From contig USJN01000106.1 of the NCBI GenBank assembly GCA_900554945.1, positions 1-5,894 on the forward strand: a stretch of DNA of 5,894 nucleotides, in the 5' to 3' direction. Below the pieces are notes generated by a model. That model worked only from the letters and a program-made list of their open reading frames with translations. It searched no databases and was not told where the DNA came from. The stretch is from an uncultured Coriobacteriaceae bacterium. GTDB taxonomy: Bacteria; Actinomycetota; Coriobacteriia; Coriobacteriales; Eggerthellaceae. Shown here one piece after another: positions 1 through 5,894 of the stretch; position 1 is the first letter of the stretch, and each line of letters begins with the position of its first letter. A program made the position numbers and the translations under genes.

Positions 1-29
1 ACCTAGCTTCTTAACATAGGCAAGCCTGG

Positions 30-76
30 AGCCTCCCATTTCCGTGCGCCCTTGCGCGCGGACGGGAGGCTTTTTC
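30..76 (+). terminator. Strong intrinsic terminator or attenuator hairpin ahead of plsX
   Basis: The outer stem pairs 30-37 with 64-71 (8 bp, perfect). After a small internal loop (38-40 against base 63), an inner stem pairs 41-49 with 54-62 (9 bp with one G-U) around the 4-base loop CCTT at 50-53. A T run (71-75) follows at once. This is a textbook Rho-independent structure on the plus strand; there is no matching A run on the 5' side, so it looks one-directional. All three plus-strand frames close within the first 19 bases, so any upstream gene ends at or before this point. It could terminate that upstream gene, or act as an attenuator if transcription of plsX begins upstream of base 30. 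Confidence 0.85.
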
Positions 77-106
77 ACGAGGTGGGTGCAATCGCGTCTG
101 CCGGAT

Positions 107-111
107 AGGAG
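107..111 (+). promoter_or_regulatory. Ribosome binding site that fixes the TTG start of plsX
   Basis: AGGAG lies 6 bases before the TTG at 118, which is close to ideal spacing. No ATG, GTG or TTG occurs in frame between 118 and the conserved PlsX core, so this site is the main support for an N-terminally extended protein with a TTG start. Confidence 0.8.
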
Positions 112-117
112 TTCACC

Positions 118-1185
118 TTGGGAAGGAAATCTCGCGAACTGGCCGCTGCTCGCGCTACGGCCGAGGCGTTCCCCGGAACCGTTCTTGCAGTTGACGCCAT
201 GGGTGGCGACAACGCGCCCTCCGTCGTGCTCGAAGGCGTCGCAGCAGCGCTTGAAGCCGATTCTGCGCTCAAGATCGTTTTGTGCGGGCCTGACGAGGTG
301 GTGACCCCGTTCGCCGCGAACCATGAGCGCTGTGAGGCGCACGTTACCACCCAGGTGATCGATATGGGCGAGCACCCCGCTCGCGCCGTGCGGCAGAAGA
401 AGGACTCCTCGATCGTGGTCGGCTGCCGTTTGGTGAAGGAGGGCCAGGCAGCGGGCTTCTTCTCCGCAGGGTCTACGGGCGCATGCCTCGCCGCTGCGAC
501 TCTTGTGGTCGGGCGTGTGAAGGGCGTGCAGCGCCCGGCTCTCGCCATGCCCCTTCCCGCGCCGTCCCACCCGGTCCTTCTGTGCGACGTGGGCGCGAAT
601 GCCGACTGCAAACCTGCCTACCTCGTGCAGTTCGCCCGCATGGCGGGTATTTACGCCGAACGCATCTTGGGTATTCCGAATCCGCGCATCGGCCTTCTCA
701 ACATCGGCGAGGAGGAGGAAAAGGGCAACGACCTCGCGATCAAGACGCATGCGCTCATGGCCAAGCAGGTGCCAGGCTTTGCGGGCAACGCCGAGGGACG
801 CGATATCCTTACGGGTGATTTCGACGTCGTGGTGTGCGACGGCTTCACCGGCAACGTGACCCTCAAGACCATTGAGGGCACGTCGAAGGTGCTTTTCAAG
901 ATGGTGAAGGAAGCCATGATGTCGTCTGCGAAGGCGAAGATCGGTGCACTCGCGCTCAAAAGCGAGCTTTACGAGTTGAAAGACCGCATGAGCGCCGACA
1001 CCTACGGCGGCGCGCCGCTTCTGGGCTGTAAAGGCGCCGTTGTCGTCGGGCATGGTTCCTCGAATGCGAAGGCGGTGAAGAACGGCATCCTCGTGACCGC
1101 CCGCGCCGCCCGGGAGAACGTTTCTGAAATAATCGCGCAGACGCTCGCAGGCTCCGACGCAAATAATTCTGAACAGGTAGAATAA
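118..1185 (+). CDS. plsX: Phosphate acyltransferase PlsX
   Basis: PlsX is a peripheral membrane enzyme that converts acyl-ACP and phosphate to acyl-phosphate, the donor used by PlsY to acylate glycerol-3-phosphate in phospholipid synthesis. Family motifs appear in order: AVDAMGGDNAP (residues 24-34), KKDSSIVVG, SAGSTGA (116-122), DVGANADCKP, GLLNIGEEEEKGND, GNAEGRDILTGDFDVVVCDG with FTGNVTLKTIEG after it, and near the C-terminus YGGAPLLG and GHGSSNAKAV. These span the whole fold, so the gene is intact. The protein has 355 residues, slightly longer than usual, because about 20 charged and Ala-rich residues precede the point where most PlsX proteins begin. The start is TTG at 118, backed by AGGAG 6 bases upstream; the next in-frame ATG (199) lies inside the DAMGGD motif and would remove the core strand. 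The SAGSTGA motif has Ser119 where Asn is most common in the family. rnc follows after 51 bases. No FapR-type operator is visible upstream. Confidence 0.96.
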   Translation: MGRKSRELAAARATAEAFPGTVLAVDAMGGDNAPSVVLEGVAAALEADSALKIVLCGPDEVVTPFAANHERCEAHVTTQVIDMGEHPARAVRQKKDSSIVVGCRLVKEGQAAGFFSAGSTGACLAAATLVVGRVKGVQRPALAMPLPAPSHPVLLCDVGANADCKPAYLVQFARMAGIYAERILGIPNPRIGLLNIGEEEEKGNDLAIKTHALMAKQVPGFAGNAEGRDILTGDFDVVVCDGFTGNVTLKTIEGTSKVLFKMVKEAMMSSAKAKIGALALKSELYELKDRMSADTYGGAPLLGCKGAVVVGHGSSNAKAVKNGILVTARAARENVSEIIAQTLAGSDANNSEQVE

Positions 1186-1217
1186 ACGTTTAAGCAATCA
1201 GAAGACACGATAATCGC

Positions 1218-1224
1218 AAGGTGG
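1218..1224 (+). promoter_or_regulatory. Ribosome binding site of rnc
   Basis: AAGGTGG lies 12 bases before the ATG at 1237, slightly long spacing. A second in-frame ATG at 1243 would be 18 bases away, which favours 1237. The site sits in the 51-base plsX-rnc gap, which is visibly richer in A and T than the genes on either side. Confidence 0.6.
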
Positions 1225-1236
1225 TCCGATATCAGC

Positions 1237-2127
1237 ATGTCGATGACTGAAGAACAGCAGGAAAAGCTCGCACGCGCCCAGGAAATCTTGGGCTACGAAT
1301 TCAAGCAGGAGCAGCTGCTCCTCTCGGCAATCACGCACCCTTCGGCGACGGAGGGCCGTCCGGTCAAATACTCCTACGAGCGCCTGGAGTTCTTAGGCGA
1401 CTCCATCGTGGGCGCCATCGTCGCGGCGATTGCGTTCGACAGCTTCCATGAGATCGACGAGGGCGGGCTCACCCGTATCAAGGTGGCGCTCGTCGCGGGC
1501 TCGAGCCTGTCGGATGTGGCCGCGAAGCTCGGTTTCGCCGACATCATCGTGTTCGGCTCCTCCGAGACGGGCACGGGCAAGCGAGGCCTTCACTCCGCGC
1601 TCGAGAACGTCTACGAGGCGGTCGTTGCCGCGCTCTACCTTGACGGCGGAATCGACGCTGCAGTGAAGTTCGTGCGCCGCACGCTCATCCCGCATATGTC
1701 GCTCGATCTGGCCGCGCAACCTGAAAACCCCAAGAGCGCCCTTCAGGAGAAGCTGCAGGAGGGCGGCATCACGCCGACTTACAAGCTGATCGAAACGCAG
1801 GGCCCACCGCACGACCGTACGTTCGTCGCTCAGGTCTACGCGGGTGACCAGGGACTTGCCCGCGGCACCGGTCGCACGAAGAAGGAGGCCGAGAGCCAGG
1901 CTGCGAAGAGCACGCTCGCGCGCCTCGGCGAGTTCTTCGGGCTTGGTCTTACCGAGGAGGAGCGCGCCGCCAAGGAGGAGGCCGCGGCGCAGGCCAAGGC
2001 CGAGAAGGCAGCCGCCCGAGCCGCCAAGGAGGAAGCTGCAGCGCATGCGAAGGCCGAGAAGGCCTCCGAGCGCGCCCGCATCAAAGCTGAGAAGGAAGCC
2101 GCACGCCTTCAGAAGAAGCAGGGCTAG
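1237..2127 (+). CDS. rnc: Ribonuclease III with an extended charged C-terminal tail
   Basis: RNase III is a cytoplasmic, Mg-dependent dimeric endonuclease that cleaves double-stranded RNA, for example in pre-rRNA maturation. The catalytic domain covers about residues 10-150 and carries the signature YERLEFLGDS (E48, E51, D55), DEGGLTR (E75) and ENVYEAVVAALYLDGG (E127). With a constant offset of 10 these match E. coli E38, E41, D45, E65 and E117. The residue equivalent to E. coli D114 is Asn124 here. A double-stranded RNA-binding domain follows at about 164-232, starting NPKSALQEKLQ and ending with the helix containing KKEAESQAAK (215-224). The protein has 296 residues against the usual 220-250. 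The excess is a tail from about 233 to 296, rich in Ala, Lys, Glu and Arg and containing an 18-residue tandem repeat. smc begins 3 bases after the stop, so the two genes are surely co-transcribed. The family assignment is secure; the role of the tail is unknown. Confidence 0.96.
   Translation: MSMTEEQQEKLARAQEILGYEFKQEQLLLSAITHPSATEGRPVKYSYERLEFLGDSIVGAIVAAIAFDSFHEIDEGGLTRIKVALVAGSSLSDVAAKLGFADIIVFGSSETGTGKRGLHSALENVYEAVVAALYLDGGIDAAVKFVRRTLIPHMSLDLAAQPENPKSALQEKLQEGGITPTYKLIETQGPPHDRTFVAQVYAGDQGLARGTGRTKKEAESQAAKSTLARLGEFFGLGLTEEERAAKEEAAAQAKAEKAAARAAKEEAAAHAKAEKASERARIKAEKEAARLQKKQG
1966..2073 (+). repeat. 54-bp tandem repeat, two copies, inside the 3' end of rnc
   Basis: Copy 1 is 1966-2019 and copy 2 is 2020-2073, directly adjacent and in frame. 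By hand alignment 44 of 54 bases match, and the encoded 18-residue units (244-261 and 262-279) match at 15 positions, each starting AAKEEAAA and containing AKAEKA. Most base changes are at third positions, so selection on the protein sequence after an old duplication is likely. The units are predicted by composition to form a charged alpha helix. Confidence 0.85.
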
Positions 2128-2130
2128 CGA

Positions 2131-5100
2131 ATGCACCTCAAATCCCTCGTCCTCAAGGGCTTTAAGTCCTTTGCCGATCGAAGCGCGCTCACGCTCGAGC
2201 CGGGCATCACGGCGATCGTGGGCCCGAACGGATCGGGTAAATCGAACATCTCGGATGCCGTGCTGTGGGTGCTCGGCGAGCGCAACGCCAAGCATCTGCG
2301 CGGGCAGGCCATGGAAGACGTCATCTTCGCCGGCTCCTCCGCCCGACGCGCGGCGGGGCTTGCAGAAGTCGACTTGGTGCTCGACAACTCCGACGGCACG
2401 CTTCCCGTCGACTACGACGAGGTCGCGATTACGCGCCGTATGTACCGCTCGGGCGAAAGCGAGTACCTGATCAACGGCACAGTTGCGCGCCGTATGGATG
2501 TGCTCGACATTCTTCATGACTCGGGACTTGGGACGGGCACGCACTCGATTATCTCGCAGGGCAGTCTCGACTCCATCCTGCAATCGAAGCCCGAAGACCG
2601 CCGCGCGCTCATCGAAGAGGCCGCGGGAACGCTCAAGCACAAGCAGCGCAAGGCGAAAAGCGAGCGCAAGCTGGTCCAGATGGACCAGCATCTCGCGCGC
2701 GTGCGCGACGTGACCGCCGAGGTCGAACGTCAACTGAAACCGCTCGAGCGCAAGGCGAAGCGAGCCCGCACCTACATCGGGCTTTCCGCCGAGCTCTCCG
2801 ATCTGAAGCTCAAGCTTGCCGTCGATGACTTGCGCCATCTGCAGGAAAAGCACGCCGCCGCCACGGCGCGCGAGGAAGCCGTTGCTGCCGAGCTCGAGGC
2901 GAAGCGCGCGGAGATTTCGAACGCGGAAGCTGCCGCCGAGGCGCTGCAGGAGAAGATTCGCCAAGAGGGAGCGAGCGCAAGCGAGCTCACACGCCAGCAT
3001 CGCCAGGTTTCGGGCGCCGTTGAGCGCATCGAGTCCGCTGAGCTCGTCATGCGCGAGCGCAAGCGTGCAGCAACCTCCCGTGCGGGCGAGCTTGCGGTGT
3101 CGCTCGAGGCGAACGCCACTCGCACAAAGACTGCCCAAGCCGACCTCGATGCGGTAAACGCCCAGCTTGCAAGCGTGCAGGCCGAGCGTGCGCAAGCTGA
3201 AGAAAAGGTGTCGCGGCTCGCTGCCGACCATGCGGACGTGACGTCGAGGCGCGCCGAGACCGAGAAGCGCGCAACCGAGCTCGGCCGGGCGAGCCGCGAC
3301 TTGGAATCGCGCATCAACTCGGCCCGCGCCAAACACGCCGAGCTTAAAGAGGCCCTCACGAACGGGCTCGCGCACATGAAGATAATCGAGGGGCATACCC
3401 AAGAGCTTACCCTTCAGTTCGACCGCGCCCAGGCCGAGGCTTCCCAGGCGGAGGCCCATGCCCGAATGCTCGCCGAAGAGCTCTCGGCCCTCGAGCAGGT
3501 CGAGAAGGAATCCCGCATGCACGTGGGCGAGGCTGTGCGCGCTGCCGAGGAGGCACGTGCCGCCCGCGACGAGGCGAGCGACGCCGAGCGCGCCTGTGCT
3601 GCATCAATCGAGGCGTTGCGCGAAGTTGAGCGGGCATCCGCGAAGGCCCAGGGCCCGGCGCTCGAATGGCTTGCGAGCAATGCTGCCGCCTTCGATGCCG
3701 CAGTCGCGCCGCTTTCTCACGAAATCTCTGCTCCCGAAGGCCAGGAGGCACTCGTCGAGCACCTTCTCGGCGCCGACGTGGCAGCGCTCCTCGTGGCTGA
3801 TGGGTCGCATGCGGCAAGCATGGTCGCCGCGCTCGCCGCCGAAGGGAAAAACGGCGAGGTGACGCTTGTCTTGCGCGACGACGCGAACGGGGTTTCCACG
3901 CCCGATGCCTCAGCGCGATCCGCGAATGCGTTGGGCCGGGCACTTCTCGAGGGGCTTTCGTTCCCCGAGTCGTCCGCTCGTGCGGTCCGCGCGCTCCTCG
4001 GCGATGTCGTCGTGTGCGAAAACCTTGAGGAGGCGCTCGCCGCCCATGAGGCCGACACGCTCGGCCTGCGCTTTGCCACGCCCGACGGGTGCATCGTGTG
4101 GCCGACGGGCAAGGTGGTCGCCGGTCGCCATGTCGACGACGGGGGGCAGGGCGCCCTCGCGCGTGCTCGCAGGCTTGAGGAGCTTTCCCGCGAGCTTGTC
4201 ACCGCGAGGGAGGAGGCGCAAAAGGCGAAGGAGGCTGCCGATGCCGCCGACGCTGCCCTGCGCACGGCGCAAGGGGAAAGCCTTGCGAAAAGCCAGGAGC
4301 TCGCTGCCGCCAAGGGCAAGTCGGACGCCGCGCGCGCTGCTGCCGACGCTGCCGCGCAGAAGCTCACTTCGACTCGCCACGAGCTCGAGAACGTCGAGCG
4401 GCAACGCTCGGAGGCGGAGCAGGTCATCGCGAAGGCCCGTCCCGACGTGGAGGAGTATGCGCGCTTGGCCGACGAGCTCGGGCACGAGCTGGAAGGCGTG
4501 AAGGAAAGTCTTGCCGCCGCGCTCGACGCCGCCGCCCCCTTGCGCGATGCCGCCCAGCAGGCAACCGATGCGCTCTCCGAAGCACGCCTCGCCGCAGCGA
4601 CGCTTGTGGAGCGCGAGACCTACACTGTCCGCGTCCGCGATGCGCGCGCAGGGGAGCTCGCTCAGCTTGCCGCTCAGGCGAAGACGCAGCGTTTGGCCCA
4701 TCGTGCGAAGGAACTTTCCGCATCCCGCATCGAGCCTCTGCTTGCGGTGTTCGAGGAGCTCGCGCAGAGCGCCCGCCGCTGGACGGTCGACTTGGAAGAC
4801 AAGGCAACGCAGGCGCAGGATTCGCAATCGGGGCTGCATTCCCAGGCGAACGAGGCGCGCTCGAAGGCGCGCGCGGCTCACGACGCCTACGACGCGGCCA
4901 GTGAGCGCATGAGCGCTGCTCGTGTGGACAAAGGACGTTTGGAGGTGCAGGTCGAGGCCGCGGTCAACGAGATTGTCCACGGTTGCCGCACACCGCTCGA
5001 GACGGCGCTCGCGTGCCCTGAGCTCGAGAATCGCCATGAAGTGGAGGACGCCGCCTTCAAGCTGCGCCGCCGCATCGCCAACCTGGGCACGATCAATCCC

Positions 5101-5697
5101 GACGCCGCCGACGAGTACGACGCGCTCAAGGTGCGCTACGACTATCTGGCAAGCCAGCTTGCCGACCTCGACGGCGCGCGCAAGGCGCTCGCGAAGATCA
5201 ACCGCGTCATCGATGCGCGCATGAAGGACGATTTCGCGAGAACCTACGAGGCGGTGAACGCCAACTTCCAGGAAATCTTCTCCACGCTGTTCCCCGGTGG
5301 CACGGCGCATCTGTCCCTCGTCGACCCCGACGATATGGAGAACACGGGCGTGGAGGTCTCGGCGCAGCCGCGCGGCAAGCGCATCACGAAGATGTCGCTT
5401 ATGTCCGGCGGCGAGAAGTCGCTCACCGCGATCGCGCTCCTGTTCGCGGTCTACCGCATTCGCACGACGCCGTTCTACATCTTAGACGAGGTCGAGGCTG
5501 CGCTCGACGACACGAACCTGCGCCGCCTTATCGCGTTCGTGGAATCGCTTCGCGGCACCACGCAGCTCATTATGATCACGCACCAGCGTCGTACGATGGA
5601 AACTGCAGACGTGCTCTTCGGCGTCTCCATGCAGGCCGACGGCGTGACGAAGGTCATCAGCCAGAAGCTCGATAGGGCCCTGCAGTACGCCGAGTAA
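2131..5697 (+). CDS. smc: Chromosome segregation protein SMC
   Basis: SMC is the ATPase core of the bacterial condensin. It dimerises through its hinge, binds the kleisin ScpA with ScpB, and compacts and segregates DNA on the nucleoid. The 1188 residues match the usual length. The N-terminal head has the expected opening MHLKSLVLKGFKSFAD, Walker A GPNGSGKS (31-38, Lys37), the R-loop arginine Arg57, and Q-loop Gln143 in SQGSLDSIL. A long Ala/Glu/Arg-rich coiled coil runs from about 165 to 505, then the hinge (about 512-680), then a returning coil of similar length to about 1010. The C-terminal head has the signature MSGGEKS (1091-1097), Walker B FYILDEVEAALDD with Asp1119 and Glu1120, and the H-loop His1151 in ITHQRRT. 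All ATPase residues are present, so it should be active. The hinge glycine pairs are altered (T659-G660 and A664-G665). The start follows the rnc stop by 3 bases, with AGGG at 2120-2123 as a weak ribosome binding site inside rnc, suggesting translational coupling. Confidence 0.98.
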   Translation: MHLKSLVLKGFKSFADRSALTLEPGITAIVGPNGSGKSNISDAVLWVLGERNAKHLRGQAMEDVIFAGSSARRAAGLAEVDLVLDNSDGTLPVDYDEVAITRRMYRSGESEYLINGTVARRMDVLDILHDSGLGTGTHSIISQGSLDSILQSKPEDRRALIEEAAGTLKHKQRKAKSERKLVQMDQHLARVRDVTAEVERQLKPLERKAKRARTYIGLSAELSDLKLKLAVDDLRHLQEKHAAATAREEAVAAELEAKRAEISNAEAAAEALQEKIRQEGASASELTRQHRQVSGAVERIESAELVMRERKRAATSRAGELAVSLEANATRTKTAQADLDAVNAQLASVQAERAQAEEKVSRLAADHADVTSRRAETEKRATELGRASRDLESRINSARAKHAELKEALTNGLAHMKIIEGHTQELTLQFDRAQAEASQAEAHARMLAEELSALEQVEKESRMHVGEAVRAAEEARAARDEASDAERACAASIEALREVERASAKAQGPALEWLASNAAAFDAAVAPLSHEISAPEGQEALVEHLLGADVAALLVADGSHAASMVAALAAEGKNGEVTLVLRDDANGVSTPDASARSANALGRALLEGLSFPESSARAVRALLGDVVVCENLEEALAAHEADTLGLRFATPDGCIVWPTGKVVAGRHVDDGGQGALARARRLEELSRELVTAREEAQKAKEAADAADAALRTAQGESLAKSQELAAAKGKSDAARAAADAAAQKLTSTRHELENVERQRSEAEQVIAKARPDVEEYARLADELGHELEGVKESLAAALDAAAPLRDAAQQATDALSEARLAAATLVERETYTVRVRDARAGELAQLAAQAKTQRLAHRAKELSASRIEPLLAVFEELAQSARRWTVDLEDKATQAQDSQSGLHSQANEARSKARAAHDAYDAASERMSAARVDKGRLEVQVEAAVNEIVHGCRTPLETALACPELENRHEVEDAAFKLRRRIANLGTINPDAADEYDALKVRYDYLASQLADLDGARKALAKINRVIDARMKDDFARTYEAVNANFQEIFSTLFPGGTAHLSLVDPDDMENTGVEVSAQPRGKRITKMSLMSGGEKSLTAIALLFAVYRIRTTPFYILDEVEAALDDTNLRRLIAFVESLRGTTQLIMITHQRRTMETADVLFGVSMQADGVTKVISQKLDRALQYAE

Positions 5698-5758
5698 GGG
5701 ACTTGCAAGGGGTCCATCGCCTTCGTTTTAGCTTGGCAGCAGGCTTGCGCGAACTCAA

Positions 5759-5784
5759 CGGGGGAGTCCGACGAGACTCTCCCG
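5759..5784 (+). terminator. Hairpin after smc, possible terminator without a T run
   Basis: Bases 5759-5768 pair with 5775-5784 (10 bp, one G-U) around a 6-base loop, 61 bases past the smc stop. The position suits an end-of-operon structure, but no T run follows, so it is not a standard intrinsic terminator. It may instead protect the 3' end of the transcript or belong to the leader of a gene further on. Confidence 0.35.
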
Positions 5785-5828
5785 CATACCAAGGAGAGAC
5801 TTTCCGCGCCTTGCTGATTTGCCGCAGT

Positions 5829-5853
5829 TGGGGAAAATGCTCTCTTTTCCCTA
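5829..5853. repeat. Inverted repeat with GGGGAAAA / TTTTCCC arms
   Basis: Bases 5829-5837 pair with 5845-5853 (9 bp, one G-U) around a 7-base centre. It lies in the low-GC block after smc. It could be a protein-binding dyad, an RNA hairpin or part of an interspersed repeat; nothing here decides between these. Confidence 0.5.
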
Positions 5854-5894
5854 CCGTTTATGAAGAAATCCGACTACTTTACTGGCAGAATTTC

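Larger units (their letters stand above)
5698..5894. other. Region after smc without a convincing gene; GC falls sharply in the last ~85 bases
   Basis: ftsY, a frequent neighbour of smc, does not begin here. The stretch contains a 10-bp hairpin (5759-5784), a perfect AAGGAG at 5791-5796, and a second inverted repeat (5829-5853). Bases 5811-5894 are about 43% GC by hand count (36 of 84), far below the genes. Two plus-strand frames stay open to the window edge: one from a TTG at 5811 (28 codons, 12 bases after AAGGAGAG) and one from an ATG at 5860 (no ribosome binding site). Both are too short to call. I see no clear promoter, tRNA or known element on either strand. Confidence 0.6.

Noticed and set aside
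1209..1214. GATAAT in the plsX-rnc gap as a -10 element for an rnc promoter
   Set aside because: It is one base from consensus, but no acceptable -35 hexamer lies 15-19 bases upstream and there is no extended -10 TG. It may be chance in an AT-richer gap.
1393..3522. A 709-codon open frame on the minus strand across the rnc-smc junction
   Set aside because: It lies opposite two certain genes in GC-rich, codon-biased DNA, where stop codons are rare in antisense frames. The translation is rich in Leu, Arg and Gly with no recognisable domain.
3910..5310. A 466-codon open frame on the minus strand within smc
   Set aside because: Same reason: a shadow of smc codon use with no recognisable motif.
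5707..5730. AAGG...CCTT followed by TTTT soon after smc as an intrinsic terminator
   Set aside because: The stem has only 4 bp around a 9-base loop, too weak to terminate.
5703..5731. TTGCAA / TTTTAG as a promoter after smc
   Set aside because: Only four and three of six bases match the consensus hexamers; this is expected by chance.
5475..5792. A minus-strand frame of 105 codons entering the 3' end of smc from the intergenic region
   Set aside because: About two thirds of it is antisense to the conserved SMC ATPase head, the start would be TTG, and the translation resembles no family I know.
5837..5863. Eight-codon ATG reading frame ending in TGA that overlaps the ATG at 5860
   Set aside because: It has no well-placed ribosome binding site and overlaps the inverted repeat; it looks accidental.

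Overview
The window is a stretch of bacterial core genome with three tightly packed plus-strand genes: plsX (phosphate acyltransferase, phospholipid synthesis), rnc (ribonuclease III) and smc (chromosome condensation ATPase). The DNA is GC-rich, with strong G/C preference at third codon positions, and one gene has a TTG start. The order plsX-rnc-smc is shared by Firmicutes and some Actinobacteria. With the high GC and the protein sequences it suggests a high-GC Gram-positive, most plausibly of the class Coriobacteriia (Eggerthellaceae-like). That placement is an inference; no taxonomic marker is present.

Layout: bases 1-117 are a leader that holds a strong intrinsic-terminator hairpin (30-76) and the plsX ribosome binding site. 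plsX covers 118-1185. A 51-base, AT-richer gap leads to rnc (1237-2127). rnc is followed after 3 bases by smc (2131-5697), so the last two are almost certainly co-transcribed and probably translationally coupled. The final 197 bases have no convincing gene. They contain two hairpins, a good Shine-Dalgarno-like motif, and a clear drop in GC over roughly the last 85 bases.

The genes serve separate housekeeping jobs: PlsX makes acyl-phosphate for phosphatidic acid synthesis, RNase III processes rRNA and other double-stranded RNA, and SMC organises the chromosome with ScpA/ScpB (not in this window). Grouping membrane synthesis with RNA processing and chromosome segregation is a known growth-linked arrangement. 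acpP, often found between plsX and rnc in Firmicutes, is absent, and ftsY does not follow smc within the window.

I see no evidence for a new multi-gene system. The points worth a second look are substitutions and additions in conserved proteins. RNase III has Asn where a metal-binding Asp is usual, and a repeated Ala/Lys/Glu tail. SMC has lost one glycine of each conserved hinge pair. PlsX has an N-terminal extension behind a terminator that leaves no room for a promoter. The low-GC block at the 3' end is unexplained.
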